From JAHBWV01 sp964588385 (GTDB lineage: Bacteria; Planctomycetota; Phycisphaerae; Phycisphaerales; UBA1924), in assembly GCA_964588385.1 (NCBI GenBank), contig CAZPPG010000028.1, positions 1-45,217 of the forward strand: a stretch of DNA of 45,217 nt, read 5' to 3'. Under the pieces are notes generated by a model. The model searched no databases. It was given only the letters and a program-made list of their open reading frames with translations, and had not been told where the DNA came from. The first letter of the stretch is position 1, and the number at the start of each line of letters is the position of its first letter. This document shows positions 33,702-42,373 of this stretch, piece after piece. The position numbers and the translations under genes were made by a program.

Positions 33702-34424
33702 ATGATTGAGCAAGCCCTTGCGATTCTCCACGACCTGCCCGGCTTCCTCGACGGCTTCATCGCCGACTACGGGGCCTGGGTCTACGCGCTCCTCTTCGCG
33801 ATCATCTTCGCGGAGACGGGCCTCGTGGTCGCTCCCTTCCTTCCCGGCGACTCGCTCCTCTTCACCGTCGGCGCCCTCGCCGCCCGTGGCTCGATGAACG
33901 TCTGGCTCGTCTCATTTCTTCTCCTCGTCGCCGCCGTCCTTGGCGACGCGGTGAACTACCACATCGGCCGCTTCATCGGGCCGCGCGTTTTCAAGAAGGA
34001 AGCCACAAGCGCAAAGCCCACCCTTCTTGAGAAGCTGCTCAACCGCAAGCACCTCGACCGCGCCCACGCCTTCTTCGAGAAGTACGGCGGCAAGGCCGTC
34101 ATCCTCGCTCGCTTCGTTCCCATCGTGCGAACGTTCATCCCCTTCGTCGCCGGCGCGGGCGCGATGAACTACTCAAAGTTTTTCCTCTACAACGTCGTCG
34201 GAGCCGTCGCCTGGGTCGGCATTTGCGTCGGCGCCGGCTGGTTCTTCGGCAACATTCCGTGGGTTCAGAAAAACTTCGAAGCCGTCATCATCATGATCAT
34301 CGTCATCTCCGTGATCCCCATCGGCGTCGAGCTCGTCCTCGCAAAGATGAAGTCCAATAAAGAGTCCAAGCCCGTGTCCGCTGATGCTTCCTCGCCCGTG
34401 GGCGGCACAGACGCACACGGCTGA
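33702..34424 (+). CDS. DedA/SNARE-associated family membrane protein
   Basis: The protein is 240 aa with five or six hydrophobic segments. DedA signatures are present: FAETGLVVAPFLPGDSLLF (E-x-G-x-x-x-P-x-x-P-G-D) near residue 38, LGDAVNYHIGRFIG, and the membrane arginines in LARFVPIVRTFIPFVAGAG. DedA proteins act in the inner membrane in undecaprenyl phosphate or lipid handling and proton-motive-force homeostasis. The C-terminal tail is hydrophilic. It lies between groEL1 and groES, which is unusual for a chaperonin operon. It may be co-transcribed with them (79- and 57-base gaps). Confidence 0.92.
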   Translation: MIEQALAILHDLPGFLDGFIADYGAWVYALLFAIIFAETGLVVAPFLPGDSLLFTVGALAARGSMNVWLVSFLLLVAAVLGDAVNYHIGRFIGPRVFKKEATSAKPTLLEKLLNRKHLDRAHAFFEKYGGKAVILARFVPIVRTFIPFVAGAGAMNYSKFFLYNVVGAVAWVGICVGAGWFFGNIPWVQKNFEAVIIMIIVISVIPIGVELVLAKMKSNKESKPVSADASSPVGGTDAHG

Positions 34425-34481
34425 ATCACTTCGTACGCACACACACGCGGCAGCCCGCCGCAAGTCTTCTGGAGAATCGCA

Positions 34482-34769
34482 ATGGCCGTCAAACCCCTTG
34501 AAGATCGCGTCCTCGTCAAGCCCTCCGAGCCCGAGACCAAGACCGCCTCCGGTCTCTATCTCCCCGAGACCGCCAAGGAGAAGCCCATGCAGGGCAAGGT
34601 CATCGCCTCCGGCCCCGGCAAGCTCCTGGAGAACGGCAAGCGCGCCGCCCTCACAGTGAAGGTCGGCGACACCGTCGTCTTCGGCCGTTATGCCGGCACC
34701 GAAGTCGAGATCAAGGGCGATAAGCACCTCATCATCCGAGAGAACGAACTCCTCGGCGTCGTCGGCTGA
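34482..34769 (+). CDS. groES: Co-chaperonin GroES
   Basis: The protein is 95 aa, the standard Hsp10 size. It begins VKPLEDRVLVKPSEPETKTASGLYLPETAKEKPMQGKV, the core Cpn10 signature, with the mobile loop in TKTASGLYLP, and ends IKGDKHLIIRENELLGVV. TGGAG lies eight bases before the ATG. It is the only groES in the window, so it presumably serves one or both GroEL copies. It sits between dedA and two sulfotransferase genes. Confidence 0.97.
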   Translation: MAVKPLEDRVLVKPSEPETKTASGLYLPETAKEKPMQGKVIASGPGKLLENGKRAALTVKVGDTVVFGRYAGTEVEIKGDKHLIIRENELLGVVG

Positions 34770-34794
34770 GTATCTCTACAGGAAGGTCTCAACC

Positions 34795-35880
34795 ATGGCA
34801 TCGGTGCGTGCCATCTTGAAGCGTTTCTCGGGCAGCGGTTTGCCCGCGGACGCGGCACGCGCCGATGCGGCACACGCCGGACGACAGATTGAGCCGAAGA
34901 GCTCCGTTGCCGCCGCACTCGTGGAGGGTCACTCCAGGCACGGGTGCTACCAGGTCTACCAAGGCGTCGAGCGCACTTTCTTCTTTCTCTGCGGCCATCC
35001 GCGCTCCGGCACCCACTGGATGCAGTCGCTCCTCAACCTCCACCCACGCATCAATATCCAGGGCGAGTACCACTTCGAGATGCTCTACGGCGCGCTCTGG
35101 CGCTTCGAGAAGCCCGAGTGGCACCTCGGGCACTACGACCCGATGAGAGAGGTCGCGCGCCGCGGCATGCAGAGGCTCGTGCGCGAATGCATGCTCACGA
35201 CCGTTCACCTTCGCCCGCAGGCCGACCTTGTGGGTGACGTCACGCCCCGCGAGGTCTTTCAGATGCTTCCGGGCGCGCCGACGATCCACCTCATCCGTGA
35301 CGGTCGGGACGTCTGCACGAGCTGGACATTCCATCAGTTCCGCGTCGACGACGAGCTCAACCGCGACCCGTGGAAGGTCCGGATGTTCGAGCTGCGTGAC
35401 CGCCTCAAGGCCGATCCGACCTACTTCGACGCAAACCCCGATCAGCTCCTCTCCTGCGAGCCATGGGTCCGCCACGTCGCCCGCGTCTGGGCCAACCGCG
35501 CAAGGCGAGATGAGTTCGCAAAGGGTCGATACGCGCGTGGCGAACTCGACGGCAAGGTTCTGGAAGTCCGCTATGAGAGCGTGCACGCCGATCCGGAAGC
35601 CGAACGCCGCCGCATGTACGAGTTCCTTGGCGTCAATGCCGACGAGGCCGCGCCCATCGAGGCCGATCCCCTCGCCAAGCCCGGCTTCGGCGGCCAGGCA
35701 CAGGGACCGACCTCGTTCTACCGCAGCGGCAAGCGCGGCGACTGGGAGAAGTACTTCACGCCCGACGCGCGCCGATGGTTCAGGGAAGAGGCGGGGGAGA
35801 TGCTCGTTGCTCTCGGCTACGAGCCCAAGGACGGCGAATGGGACACCACGCCCGCAGCCGCTCCGGGAGGTGGCCAATGA
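34795..35880 (+). CDS. Sulfotransferase (PAPS-dependent family)
   Basis: ATG 34795 with AGGAAGG eight bases upstream gives 361 aa; the longer frame overlapping groES is rejected. The PAPS 5'-phosphosulfate loop is CGHPRSGTHW (G67-T73) and the 3'-phosphate-binding site is IHLIRDGRDVCTSW. Later come WANRARR and LEVRYESVHADPEAERRRMYEFLG, then KRGDWEKYFTPD near the C-terminus, all typical of sulfotransferase family domains. The acceptor (carbohydrate, lipid or protein tyrosine) is unknown. It has no signal peptide, so it is likely cytoplasmic. Its stop overlaps the next sulfotransferase start (ATGA), and the pair lies between groES and groEL2. Confidence 0.88.
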   Translation: MASVRAILKRFSGSGLPADAARADAAHAGRQIEPKSSVAAALVEGHSRHGCYQVYQGVERTFFFLCGHPRSGTHWMQSLLNLHPRINIQGEYHFEMLYGALWRFEKPEWHLGHYDPMREVARRGMQRLVRECMLTTVHLRPQADLVGDVTPREVFQMLPGAPTIHLIRDGRDVCTSWTFHQFRVDDELNRDPWKVRMFELRDRLKADPTYFDANPDQLLSCEPWVRHVARVWANRARRDEFAKGRYARGELDGKVLEVRYESVHADPEAERRRMYEFLGVNADEAAPIEADPLAKPGFGGQAQGPTSFYRSGKRGDWEKYFTPDARRWFREEAGEMLVALGYEPKDGEWDTTPAAAPGGGQ

Positions 35881-37814
35881 CAACCCACCTTCGCAGCCCG
35901 TCGCCCGTCCGCGTCGATGCACCGGGCTCGCCTCCCTCAACCGCCCGCGGCGAGTCGACCCAGCTCGAGATGTTCGTGCGGGCACACCCGTCCAGTGGCT
36001 TGGACATGCTCGCCGGGATGCTGTCAAACGCACGAGTCGTTTGCAGCGGCACATTCGGGCTCGGAGCGGTTGTTTCCGTTACGAACCGCGTCGCGAGCAC
36101 GCTGGACATGCCAGCCGCCGACGCGCTTCGTCGCTCCACCGAAGCGCTTGTCCGCGCCACCATGCATGCAAGTGCCCAGGGCACGCCGGGCGCCCGCTGG
36201 GTTGCCGATATCGCCGAGCAACCGGTTGAAGAGGTGCTCGCCGGCGCGACATACATCTACCTCGTTCGCGATGGACGCGACGTCGTCGTTTCCGAAGCCA
36301 TCCGCCAGATGCATGGCGGGCACGCAGGACCTGAATCCCTGTTCAGCGATCAGCGCTACCGAGCCCATCTGGAGCGCATTCGCGAAGAGCTACGGCGCGA
36401 CCCGAACCTGCTCCGCCAGAGCCCGCACCGCCTGCTCTGGCTGGAGCCATGGCTCCGCCAGCTCGCGCGTTCATGGGCCGCCCGCGTGCAGTCCGACGTT
36501 GCAGCGTTGCGTCGACTTGCCGACGCGGGCTCGCGGACGCTCATCGTTCGCTTCGAGGATCTTGCTGGCGTCGGAGATTCATCTCGCGCCCTCTGCTCGC
36601 TCATGGGCGTGCCGGCGTTCACGCCGGCTTTAGCCGACTCCACGAATCCGAGCAACCCCTCCGGCGTCATGGCCTCCGGCACTTGGCGACGCCACTTCTC
36701 CCGCGAGAACGCGATCGCGTTCAACGACGAGGCGGGTGAAGTCCTCGCCACGCTTGGCTACGCCGCATCGGACGCATGGGTGGCTGAAGCTGCATCAACG
36801 CCGGCATCGGCGTCGGCGGCGTCTTTCGTCCACGCGAAACCCAGTTATCCGCACAACCACCCCGACCCCGCACTCATTGAGGCCCACGCCGATCCCGCGC
36901 CCCTCCCCGGCGACTCGTCGGAGCACACCATCACGCTCGACGGCATCACACGCAACCTCTTCTTCATCTGCGGCCATCCGCGCTCCGGCACAACATGGTC
37001 TGTTGCGGTGATGAACCTTCACCCCGCAATCTTCGCCCAGGGAGAGTTCCGCTTCGAGGCCCTTCGCAACGCCGTCGACCAACTCACCCGCTGGCCATGG
37101 CACGTCGCGCACCACGAGCCGGTGCGATCCGAGGCCGAGAGAGCCGGCCGCGACGCCATCCGTCGCATCATGGGCGCGATCAGCGTCCACAAACGCGATG
37201 CGACCTGGCTGGGCGACAAAACACCTCGCCCCCTCCGCGTCCTCATCCCCGGCGCGCCACACATACTCCTCGTTCGCGATGGCCGCGATGTGCTCATCAG
37301 CCGCACCTTCCACGAACTGTCGACAGGCGGCAGCATGCTCAACGACCCGCTCTACGCCGGCCGCATGGTCGCGCTGCAGCAGGCCTTTCTCGCAGATCCG
37401 GACCTCTTCAAGCGCGAGCCGCACCGACTTCTCGCGGAGGAGCAGTGGGTCCGCACGCTCGCGCGCCAATGGGCCCAGCAGATGCGCCACGACCTGGCGG
37501 TCGCCGCCGTCATGCGCGAGCGCGGGCGCACCCCCATCTACGAGCTTCGCTACGAGCGCATGCGCGCCGATGTCGAGTCTCAGCGTGCCTCGCTCTACCG
37601 GTTCCTCGGTCTCGACCCGAGCCAGGCCGCGCCGGTCTCCGTCGCGAATCGCTCCGCACCCGGATTTGAGTCCGAAACCCCCAATGCCTTCTATCGCAAG
37701 GGCGAAGTCGGCGATTGGACAAACTACTTCACCGACGCCGCAAAGCGTTGGTTCAAGCAGGCCGCGGGAGATCAACTGATCGCTCTCGGCTACGAGAAGG
37801 ATGACTCGTGGTGA
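35877..37814 (+). CDS. Two-domain sulfotransferase with a degenerate N-terminal domain
   Basis: The protein is 645 aa from an ATGA overlap with the preceding gene. Residues about 25-305 and 350-645 are two copies of the same fold as the upstream protein. The C-terminal copy is complete: CGHPRSGTTW (366-372), LLVRDGRDVLISRTFHEL and the GEVGDWTNYFT end motif. The N-terminal copy keeps YLVRDGRDVVVSEAI and WRRHFS, but its phosphosulfate loop has decayed to RAHPSSGLDM (near 35-43). It may therefore be structural or regulatory. The two copies and the upstream gene look like products of local duplication. The acceptor is unknown. Confidence 0.86.
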   Translation: MTTHLRSPSPVRVDAPGSPPSTARGESTQLEMFVRAHPSSGLDMLAGMLSNARVVCSGTFGLGAVVSVTNRVASTLDMPAADALRRSTEALVRATMHASAQGTPGARWVADIAEQPVEEVLAGATYIYLVRDGRDVVVSEAIRQMHGGHAGPESLFSDQRYRAHLERIREELRRDPNLLRQSPHRLLWLEPWLRQLARSWAARVQSDVAALRRLADAGSRTLIVRFEDLAGVGDSSRALCSLMGVPAFTPALADSTNPSNPSGVMASGTWRRHFSRENAIAFNDEAGEVLATLGYAASDAWVAEAASTPASASAASFVHAKPSYPHNHPDPALIEAHADPAPLPGDSSEHTITLDGITRNLFFICGHPRSGTTWSVAVMNLHPAIFAQGEFRFEALRNAVDQLTRWPWHVAHHEPVRSEAERAGRDAIRRIMGAISVHKRDATWLGDKTPRPLRVLIPGAPHILLVRDGRDVLISRTFHELSTGGSMLNDPLYAGRMVALQQAFLADPDLFKREPHRLLAEEQWVRTLARQWAQQMRHDLAVAAVMRERGRTPIYELRYERMRADVESQRASLYRFLGLDPSQAAPVSVANRSAPGFESETPNAFYRKGEVGDWTNYFTDAAKRWFKQAAGDQLIALGYEKDDSW

Positions 37815-37930
37815 GCCGTCCTGTCCCAGACTCCCCTGTTCGCACGTCGCACAAACCCGGCCCGCTGATCCCAACACGCTCTGCCGGATCCGTCAACAAG
37901 CCCATTCACGTTTCAGTGAGGTGAACACAG

Positions 37931-39544
37931 ATGTCCAAGAAGCAGATCATGTACAAGGATGCCGCTCTCCTCGAGATGAAGAAGGGCGTTGACCAGCTCG
38001 CCGAAGCCGTCAAGTGCACGATGGGTCCGAGCGGCCGCCACGTCGTCATCGAGAAGTCCTACGGCAGCCCCCACGTCACCAAGGACGGCGTCTCCGTCTC
38101 CAAGGAGATCTCCTTGCCGGAGCCCTTCGCCTCCATGGGCGCAAAGCTCGTGAACGAAGTCGCCAAGAAGACCGCCGACAAGGCCGGCGACGGCACCACC
38201 GCCGCCACCGTCCTCGCGCAGGCCATCTTCACCGAGGGCCTCCGCGTCATCGCCACCGGCGCCAACGCCGTGCAGGTGCAGCGCGGCATCAATAAGGCGG
38301 CCGAGGCCGCCGCCGAGGCGATCACCGGCATGGCCGTCAAGTGCAAGGGCAAGGACGACTACAAGAAGATCGCCTCCGTCTCCGCCAACCACGACGCCGA
38401 AGTCGGTGAGCTCATCGCCGAAGCGATTTCAAAGGTTGGTCCCGACGGCGTCGTCGAGGTCGAAGAGGGCAAGTCCGCCGAGACCACCCTCGATTACGTC
38501 GAGGGCATGCAGTTCGACAAGGGCTATCTCTCTCCCTACTTCATGACCGATCCCAAGACCGCCGAGTGCGTCCTTGAGGACTGCTACATCCTCATCCACG
38601 AGAAGAAGATCAGCAACCTCACCGACTTCCTCCCGTTCCTCAACAAGGTCGCCACCAGCGGCAAGCCCATCCTCGTCATCGCCGAGGAAGTCGAGAACGA
38701 GGCCCTCGCCGCCCTCGTCGTCAACCGCCTCCGCGGAGTCCTCAAGATCTGCGCCGTCAAGGCCCCCGGCTTCGGCGATCGCCGCAAGGCCATGCTCGGT
38801 GACATCGCTGTCCTCACCGGCGGCACGTTCTTCGCCGAAGACCTCGGCCGCTCGCTCGAATCCATCGAGATCTCCGAACTTGGCCGCGCCAAGAAGGTCG
38901 TCATCACCAAGGACGACACGACCATTATCGAGGGCGCGGGGAAGAAGGCCGAGATCACGGCCCGGGCCTCGCAGATCAAGGCCCAGCACGACAAGTCCAC
39001 CAGCGACTACGACAGGGAGAAGCTGATGGAGCGTCTGGCCAAGCTCACCGGCGGCGTCGCCATGATCCGCGTCGGCGGCTCCAGCGAGATCGCCATGAAG
39101 GCCAAGAAGGACCTCGTTGACGACGCCCTCCACGCCACCCGCGCCGCCGCCAAGGAGGGGTACGTCCCCGGCGGCGGTGTCGCCATCATCCGCGCCCAGG
39201 AAGCCATGACCGCCGCCCAGAAGAAGGCCAAGGGCGATGAGAAGCTCGGCTTCGACATCGTCATCGCCGCCGTCGAGAAGTGCGCGTGGCAGATCGCCGT
39301 CAACGCTGGCTTCGACGGCGACCTGGTCGTCGAGAAGGTCAAGGACGGCAAGGGCTCCTACGGCTTCAACGCCGCGACCGGCGAGTACGGCGACCTCGTG
39401 AAGGCCGGGATCATCGATCCCGCCCTCGTCGCCAAGAGCGCGCTGGTCAACGCCGCGAGCGTCGCGGGCCTCATGCTCACAACCGACGTCATGATGACCG
39501 AGCTCAAGGACGAGCAGGAAGCCACCACCGGCTCCGTCTCCTGA
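37931..39544 (+). CDS. groEL2: Chaperonin GroEL (copy 2, divergent)
   Basis: The protein is 537 aa with GAGGTGA six bases before the ATG. Hsp60 motifs are intact: TMGPSGRHVVIEKSYGSPHVTKDGV, KAGDGTTAATVLA, EGMQFDKGYLSPYF, KAPGFGDRRKAMLGDIAVLTG, DALHATRAAAKEGYVPGGG. It differs strongly from copy 1 in many core positions, including MGPSGRH for LGPRGRN. It has its own C-terminus, TTGSVS, with neither the His-rich end of copy 1 nor a Gly-Gly-Met tail. The divergence suggests an ancient duplication with different clients or conditions. No obvious promoter was identified in the 116-base gap upstream. Confidence 0.96.
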   Translation: MSKKQIMYKDAALLEMKKGVDQLAEAVKCTMGPSGRHVVIEKSYGSPHVTKDGVSVSKEISLPEPFASMGAKLVNEVAKKTADKAGDGTTAATVLAQAIFTEGLRVIATGANAVQVQRGINKAAEAAAEAITGMAVKCKGKDDYKKIASVSANHDAEVGELIAEAISKVGPDGVVEVEEGKSAETTLDYVEGMQFDKGYLSPYFMTDPKTAECVLEDCYILIHEKKISNLTDFLPFLNKVATSGKPILVIAEEVENEALAALVVNRLRGVLKICAVKAPGFGDRRKAMLGDIAVLTGGTFFAEDLGRSLESIEISELGRAKKVVITKDDTTIIEGAGKKAEITARASQIKAQHDKSTSDYDREKLMERLAKLTGGVAMIRVGGSSEIAMKAKKDLVDDALHATRAAAKEGYVPGGGVAIIRAQEAMTAAQKKAKGDEKLGFDIVIAAVEKCAWQIAVNAGFDGDLVVEKVKDGKGSYGFNAATGEYGDLVKAGIIDPALVAKSALVNAASVAGLMLTTDVMMTELKDEQEATTGSVS

Positions 39545-39560
39545 TCAGCGAGTGATCCAA

Positions 39561-39616
39561 AGGGGAGCCCCGAGCGCAAGCTCGGGGTCGCCCGAACCGC
39601 GAGCGTGAGCGAGCGG
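39561..39616. repeat. REP-like palindromic element after groEL2
   Basis: CCCCGAGC-GCAA-GCTCGGGG (39568-39587) is a perfect 8-bp stem with a GCAA tetraloop. It is followed by the quasi-palindrome CCGCGAGCGTGAGCGAGCGG (39597-39616). It lies 24 bases after the groEL2 stop and could act as a terminator as well, though no T-run follows. The remainder of 39545-39703 is AT-richer and shows no other signal. Confidence 0.5.
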
Positions 39617-39703
39617 ATCTGAAATGAGCCAAGAGACCTCCATGCGGATCTCTGGTGAAAGAATCCTCCTGAGTTTGTGGTCGAGAGGCCGCAAACTCAA
39701 TTG

Positions 39704-39964
39704 ATGGGCAAACAGGGCAGTACATGTATCGTGTGCGATGCCGACTTCCACGCTGGCTCCGGCCGGCTCGATTGCTCCTTGTGTGGTTGGGAGCCCGAGC
39801 CCGGACTCCAGTCCGATGACGAACCGAGCACGCTAAGTCACGGCCTGACTCTGGCTGAAGCGAGAAGATTGGTGAAGAAAGCCGGTTCCTCGTGCCTTCG
39901 AGAGTTCATGTACGGCAGCAGCGTGAAGCGAGACCGGCTGCGTGAGAGGTATCTGAGCTTGTGA
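39704..39964 (+). CDS. Small CPCC-like zinc-ribbon protein
   Basis: ATG 39704 gives 86 aa; a GTG at 39677 would add nine residues. Two CxxC pairs (C8/C11 and C24/C27) are followed by GWEPE, a Gln, and GLTLAEARRLVKKAG. That is the layout of the Cys-rich CPCC family (CPxC ... CPVCxWE ... Q ... G.SLxEAR), so it probably binds one zinc. The first pair here is CIVC, not CPCC, so the match is distant. Function is unknown. Base composition is slightly lower in GC than the flanking chaperone genes, suggesting a different history. No clear ribosome site precedes the start. Confidence 0.6.
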   Translation: MGKQGSTCIVCDADFHAGSGRLDCSLCGWEPEPGLQSDDEPSTLSHGLTLAEARRLVKKAGSSCLREFMYGSSVKRDRLRERYLSL

Positions 39965-39997
39965 TTAACGCATTCCCTTGACATCGTGTCGGCTCGA

Positions 39998-40036
39998 TCG
40001 TGTGTCCCTTTGCCTCTGTGGTGAGTCTTCTTTCTT
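39998..40036. repeat. Dispersed intergenic repeat, copy 1 (upstream of dnaJ)
   Basis: GTGTC (40002-40006) and TCTGTGGTGAGTC (40015-40027) recur with identical spacing at 42378 and 42391 upstream of acpS. The flanks of both copies are pyrimidine-rich (CTTCTTTCTTCG here). The reverse complement reads GACTCACCACAGA and resembles CACAGAG-type dispersed intergenic repeats. Confidence 0.55.
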
Positions 40037-40060
40037 CGTCTTTGCCTTCCCGGATCCCCC

Positions 40061-41227
40061 ATGCCCACCACCCGCGACTATTACGAGATCCTCTCCGTTG
40101 AGCGCACCGCCGACGGCGAGGAGATCAAACGCTCCTATCGCCGCCTGGCGATGAAGTACCACCCGGACCGCAACCCGGGTGATGCCGAGGCCGAGCAGAA
40201 GTTCAAGGAAGCCGCCGAGGCCTACGAAGTCCTCTCCGACGACGCCAAGCGCAAGATCTACGACCAGTACGGCCACGAAGGGCTTCGAGGCCGGGGCGGC
40301 CCCGCCACCCACGACTTCACCCGCATGAACGTCGACGACATCTTCTCGATGTTCAACGACATCTTTGGGGGCGGCGGCATGGGTGGCCGCAGCGGTGGGG
40401 GGCAACGCCGCGGCCCCGCACGGGGATACGACCTCGAAACCGAGGTCGAGATCTCACTCGAAGAAGTCCTGAAGGGCTGCGAACGCGACGTCGAGTTCAC
40501 CCGCATGGACGTCTGCGAGAAGTGCACCGGCTCCGGCGCCAAGCCCGGCAGCAAGCCCGACAAGTGCCCCACCTGCGGCGGCCAAGGCAAGGTCCAGCAG
40601 ACCGGCCTCGGCGGCATGTTCCGCATGGTCGTCGCATGCCCCAACTGCAAGGGCCGCGGTTCGATCATCAAGGACCTCTGCGACGGCTGTCGTGGCAAGG
40701 GCCGCGTCCCCAAGAAGCGCAAGCTCACCGTCAAGATCCCCGCGGGTGTGCAAGAGGGCATGGCCATCCGCGTCGCCGGCGAGGGCGAACCCCCCGCCCA
40801 GGAACTCTCCGCCGATGGGCAGGGCGTGCGTGGCGATCTGCACGTGGTCATCCGCGTGGACGAACACGAGCTCTTCCACCGCGACCCGGAGAACGCCGAC
40901 AACCTCACGCTCCAGATGCCCATCACCTACACCCAGGCCGCCCTCGGCGCAGACATCAAGATCCCCACGCTCGACGGCGAGCACACGCTCCGCGTCGGCA
41001 AGGGCACGGCGCACGGCACGACCTTTCGCATCGAGAGCAAGGGCCTGCCCAACATTCGCTCCGGCCGCCGCGGCGATCTGCTCGTCGGTGTCGGCATCGA
41101 AGTCCCCCGCAAGCTCTCCGGCGAGCAGGAGTCTCTGCTCCGCAAACTCGCCGCGCTGGAGAACCACGATGTCCTCCCCGAATCCGCCGGCTTCTGGAAG
41201 AAGGTCAAAGAGTTCCTGAACCCCTGA
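40061..41227 (+). CDS. dnaJ: Chaperone protein DnaJ
   Basis: The protein is 388 aa with full type I architecture. The J domain spans about 5-70 with HPD at 34-36. A Gly/Phe-poor, Gly/Arg-rich linker (GGGGMGGRSGGGQRRG) follows, then four zinc-binding CxxCxGxG-type motifs (CEKCTGSG, CPTCGGQG, CPNCKGRG, CDGCRGKG). The C-terminal substrate-binding domains (VKIPAGVQEGMAIRV) come last. It stimulates DnaK and presents unfolded clients. grpE follows 75 bases later, but dnaK is not in the window. No Shine-Dalgarno sequence is visible before the ATG; a C-rich tract precedes it. Confidence 0.97.
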   Translation: MPTTRDYYEILSVERTADGEEIKRSYRRLAMKYHPDRNPGDAEAEQKFKEAAEAYEVLSDDAKRKIYDQYGHEGLRGRGGPATHDFTRMNVDDIFSMFNDIFGGGGMGGRSGGGQRRGPARGYDLETEVEISLEEVLKGCERDVEFTRMDVCEKCTGSGAKPGSKPDKCPTCGGQGKVQQTGLGGMFRMVVACPNCKGRGSIIKDLCDGCRGKGRVPKKRKLTVKIPAGVQEGMAIRVAGEGEPPAQELSADGQGVRGDLHVVIRVDEHELFHRDPENADNLTLQMPITYTQAALGADIKIPTLDGEHTLRVGKGTAHGTTFRIESKGLPNIRSGRRGDLLVGVGIEVPRKLSGEQESLLRKLAALENHDVLPESAGFWKKVKEFLNP

Positions 41228-41237
41228 GTTCCTGAAC
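41210..41237 (+). repeat. 16-base tandem duplication across the dnaJ stop codon
   Basis: GAGTTCCTGAAC occurs at 41210-41221 and again at 41226-41237, a 16-base period. The first copy encodes the last residues (EFLN) of DnaJ. The TGA stop overlaps the start of the second copy, which is untranslated. It looks like a small slippage duplication at the gene end. Confidence 0.7.
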
Positions 41238-41302
41238 GCTCCCCGCATCAACCCCTCCTCATCACCCTTTCCGCACTCCACGCTCGAATCACAGGTGAAG
41301 CC

Positions 41303-41920
41303 ATGAAGAAGAAGGATTACGACAATCCCACGCCCGACAACTCCGGTCCTGTCGGTGGCGCAGACCTCCCCGAGCACGACATCTCCGACACAGGCCAGTG
41401 GGGCCAGAAGTGGGGACAGGAGTGGGGGCCCGAGAGCGCGGAGGAAGCCATCTCCCGCGTCGCCGCGCTTGAGTCCGAACTGAAGGACGCCAAGAACAAC
41501 CTGCTCCGCACCATCGCCGACTACCAGAACAGCCAGCGCCGCGCCCTTCAGAACGAGCAACAGGCCAAGGCCGACGGTGTGTCACGTGTCGTCTCCGATG
41601 TCGCCACCGTCGTTGATCACTTCGACCTCGCCCTGGGCCAGGATCCCGCCAAGGTCACGCCCGAACAGCTCATCGCTGGCGTGCGCGTCATCCGCGAGGA
41701 ACTCATCAAGATCCTCTCCCGCAATGGCGTCACCCTCATCCAGCCCGAGCCCAACGACGAGTTCCTTCCCGGTCGTCACGAGGCGGTGATGCAGCAACCC
41801 GCCGAAGGGATCGAGCCCGGCCGCATCGTGTCAACGTTCCAGCCCGGCTTCCTCTTCACAATGCTCACCGGCGAGCGCGTCATCCGTCCCGCCAAGGTCG
41901 CCGTTGCGCCCACGGCCTGA
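41303..41920 (+). CDS. grpE: Nucleotide exchange factor GrpE
   Basis: The protein is 205 aa. An acidic, low-complexity N-terminus contains GQWGQKWGQEWG. A long coiled coil follows (ISRVAALESELKDAKNNLLRTIADYQNSQRR). The C-terminal beta domain carries the GrpE signature: NGVTLIQPEPNDEFLPGRHEAVMQQPAEGIEPGRIVSTFQPGFLF. GrpE releases ADP from DnaK. AGGTG precedes the ATG at a good distance. It follows dnaJ and probably shares its transcript. Confidence 0.95.
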   Translation: MKKKDYDNPTPDNSGPVGGADLPEHDISDTGQWGQKWGQEWGPESAEEAISRVAALESELKDAKNNLLRTIADYQNSQRRALQNEQQAKADGVSRVVSDVATVVDHFDLALGQDPAKVTPEQLIAGVRVIREELIKILSRNGVTLIQPEPNDEFLPGRHEAVMQQPAEGIEPGRIVSTFQPGFLFTMLTGERVIRPAKVAVAPTA

Positions 41921-41935
41921 AAGAAAAAAAGTCCT

Positions 41936-42334
41936 ATGCCGACCTACGACTACAAGTGCAACGCCTGCCAGCACCGCTTCGAGCTCTTTCAGTCGATGAA
42001 GGACTCCGCGAAGCGCAAGTGTCCCAAGTGCGGCAAGAACGCTCTCGAACGTCTCATCGGCACCGGCGCCGCCATCCTCTTCAAGGGCTCCGGCTTCTAC
42101 GAGACAGACTACCGCTCCGAGTCCTACAAGAAAGCCGCCGACGCCGAGAAAGCCCCCGCCCCTTCCGACACCAAGGCCGAGTCCAAGCCGGAGGCAAAGT
42201 CTGACGCCAAGCCGAACTCCAAGTCCGACACAAAGTCTGAATCCCAAAAATCTGAGTCAAAGCCCGCGATCTCCCAACCTGCCTCTTCGAAGTCCACCTC
42301 AAAGTCCTCCAAACGCCGCTCGCCCTCGAAGTAA
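41936..42334 (+). CDS. FmdB family zinc-ribbon protein with a Lys/Ser-rich tail
   Basis: The protein is 132 aa. The N-terminal 60 residues match the FmdB regulatory-protein family: MPTYDYKCNACQHRFELFQS with C8, C11, C29 and C32 forming a zinc ribbon, then LERLIGTGAAILFKGSGFYETDY. The last 60 residues are a low-complexity Lys/Ser/Glu/Pro tail made of loose repeats of K-S-E/D, ending SSKRRSPSK. The role of the family is not established beyond a proposed regulatory function. It follows grpE by 15 bases and may be in the same operon. Confidence 0.88.
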   Translation: MPTYDYKCNACQHRFELFQSMKDSAKRKCPKCGKNALERLIGTGAAILFKGSGFYETDYRSESYKKAADAEKAPAPSDTKAESKPEAKSDAKPNSKSDTKSESQKSESKPAISQPASSKSTSKSSKRRSPSK

Positions 42335-42373
42335 TCTCGTTCCTTCTCAAGCTCTTGCCACACTGCCTCTCTT

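Noticed and set aside
34690..34794. Longer N-terminus for the first sulfotransferase
   Set aside because: The extension overlaps groES in another frame and is Ser/Arg-rich; ATG 34795 has AGGAAGG at good spacing.
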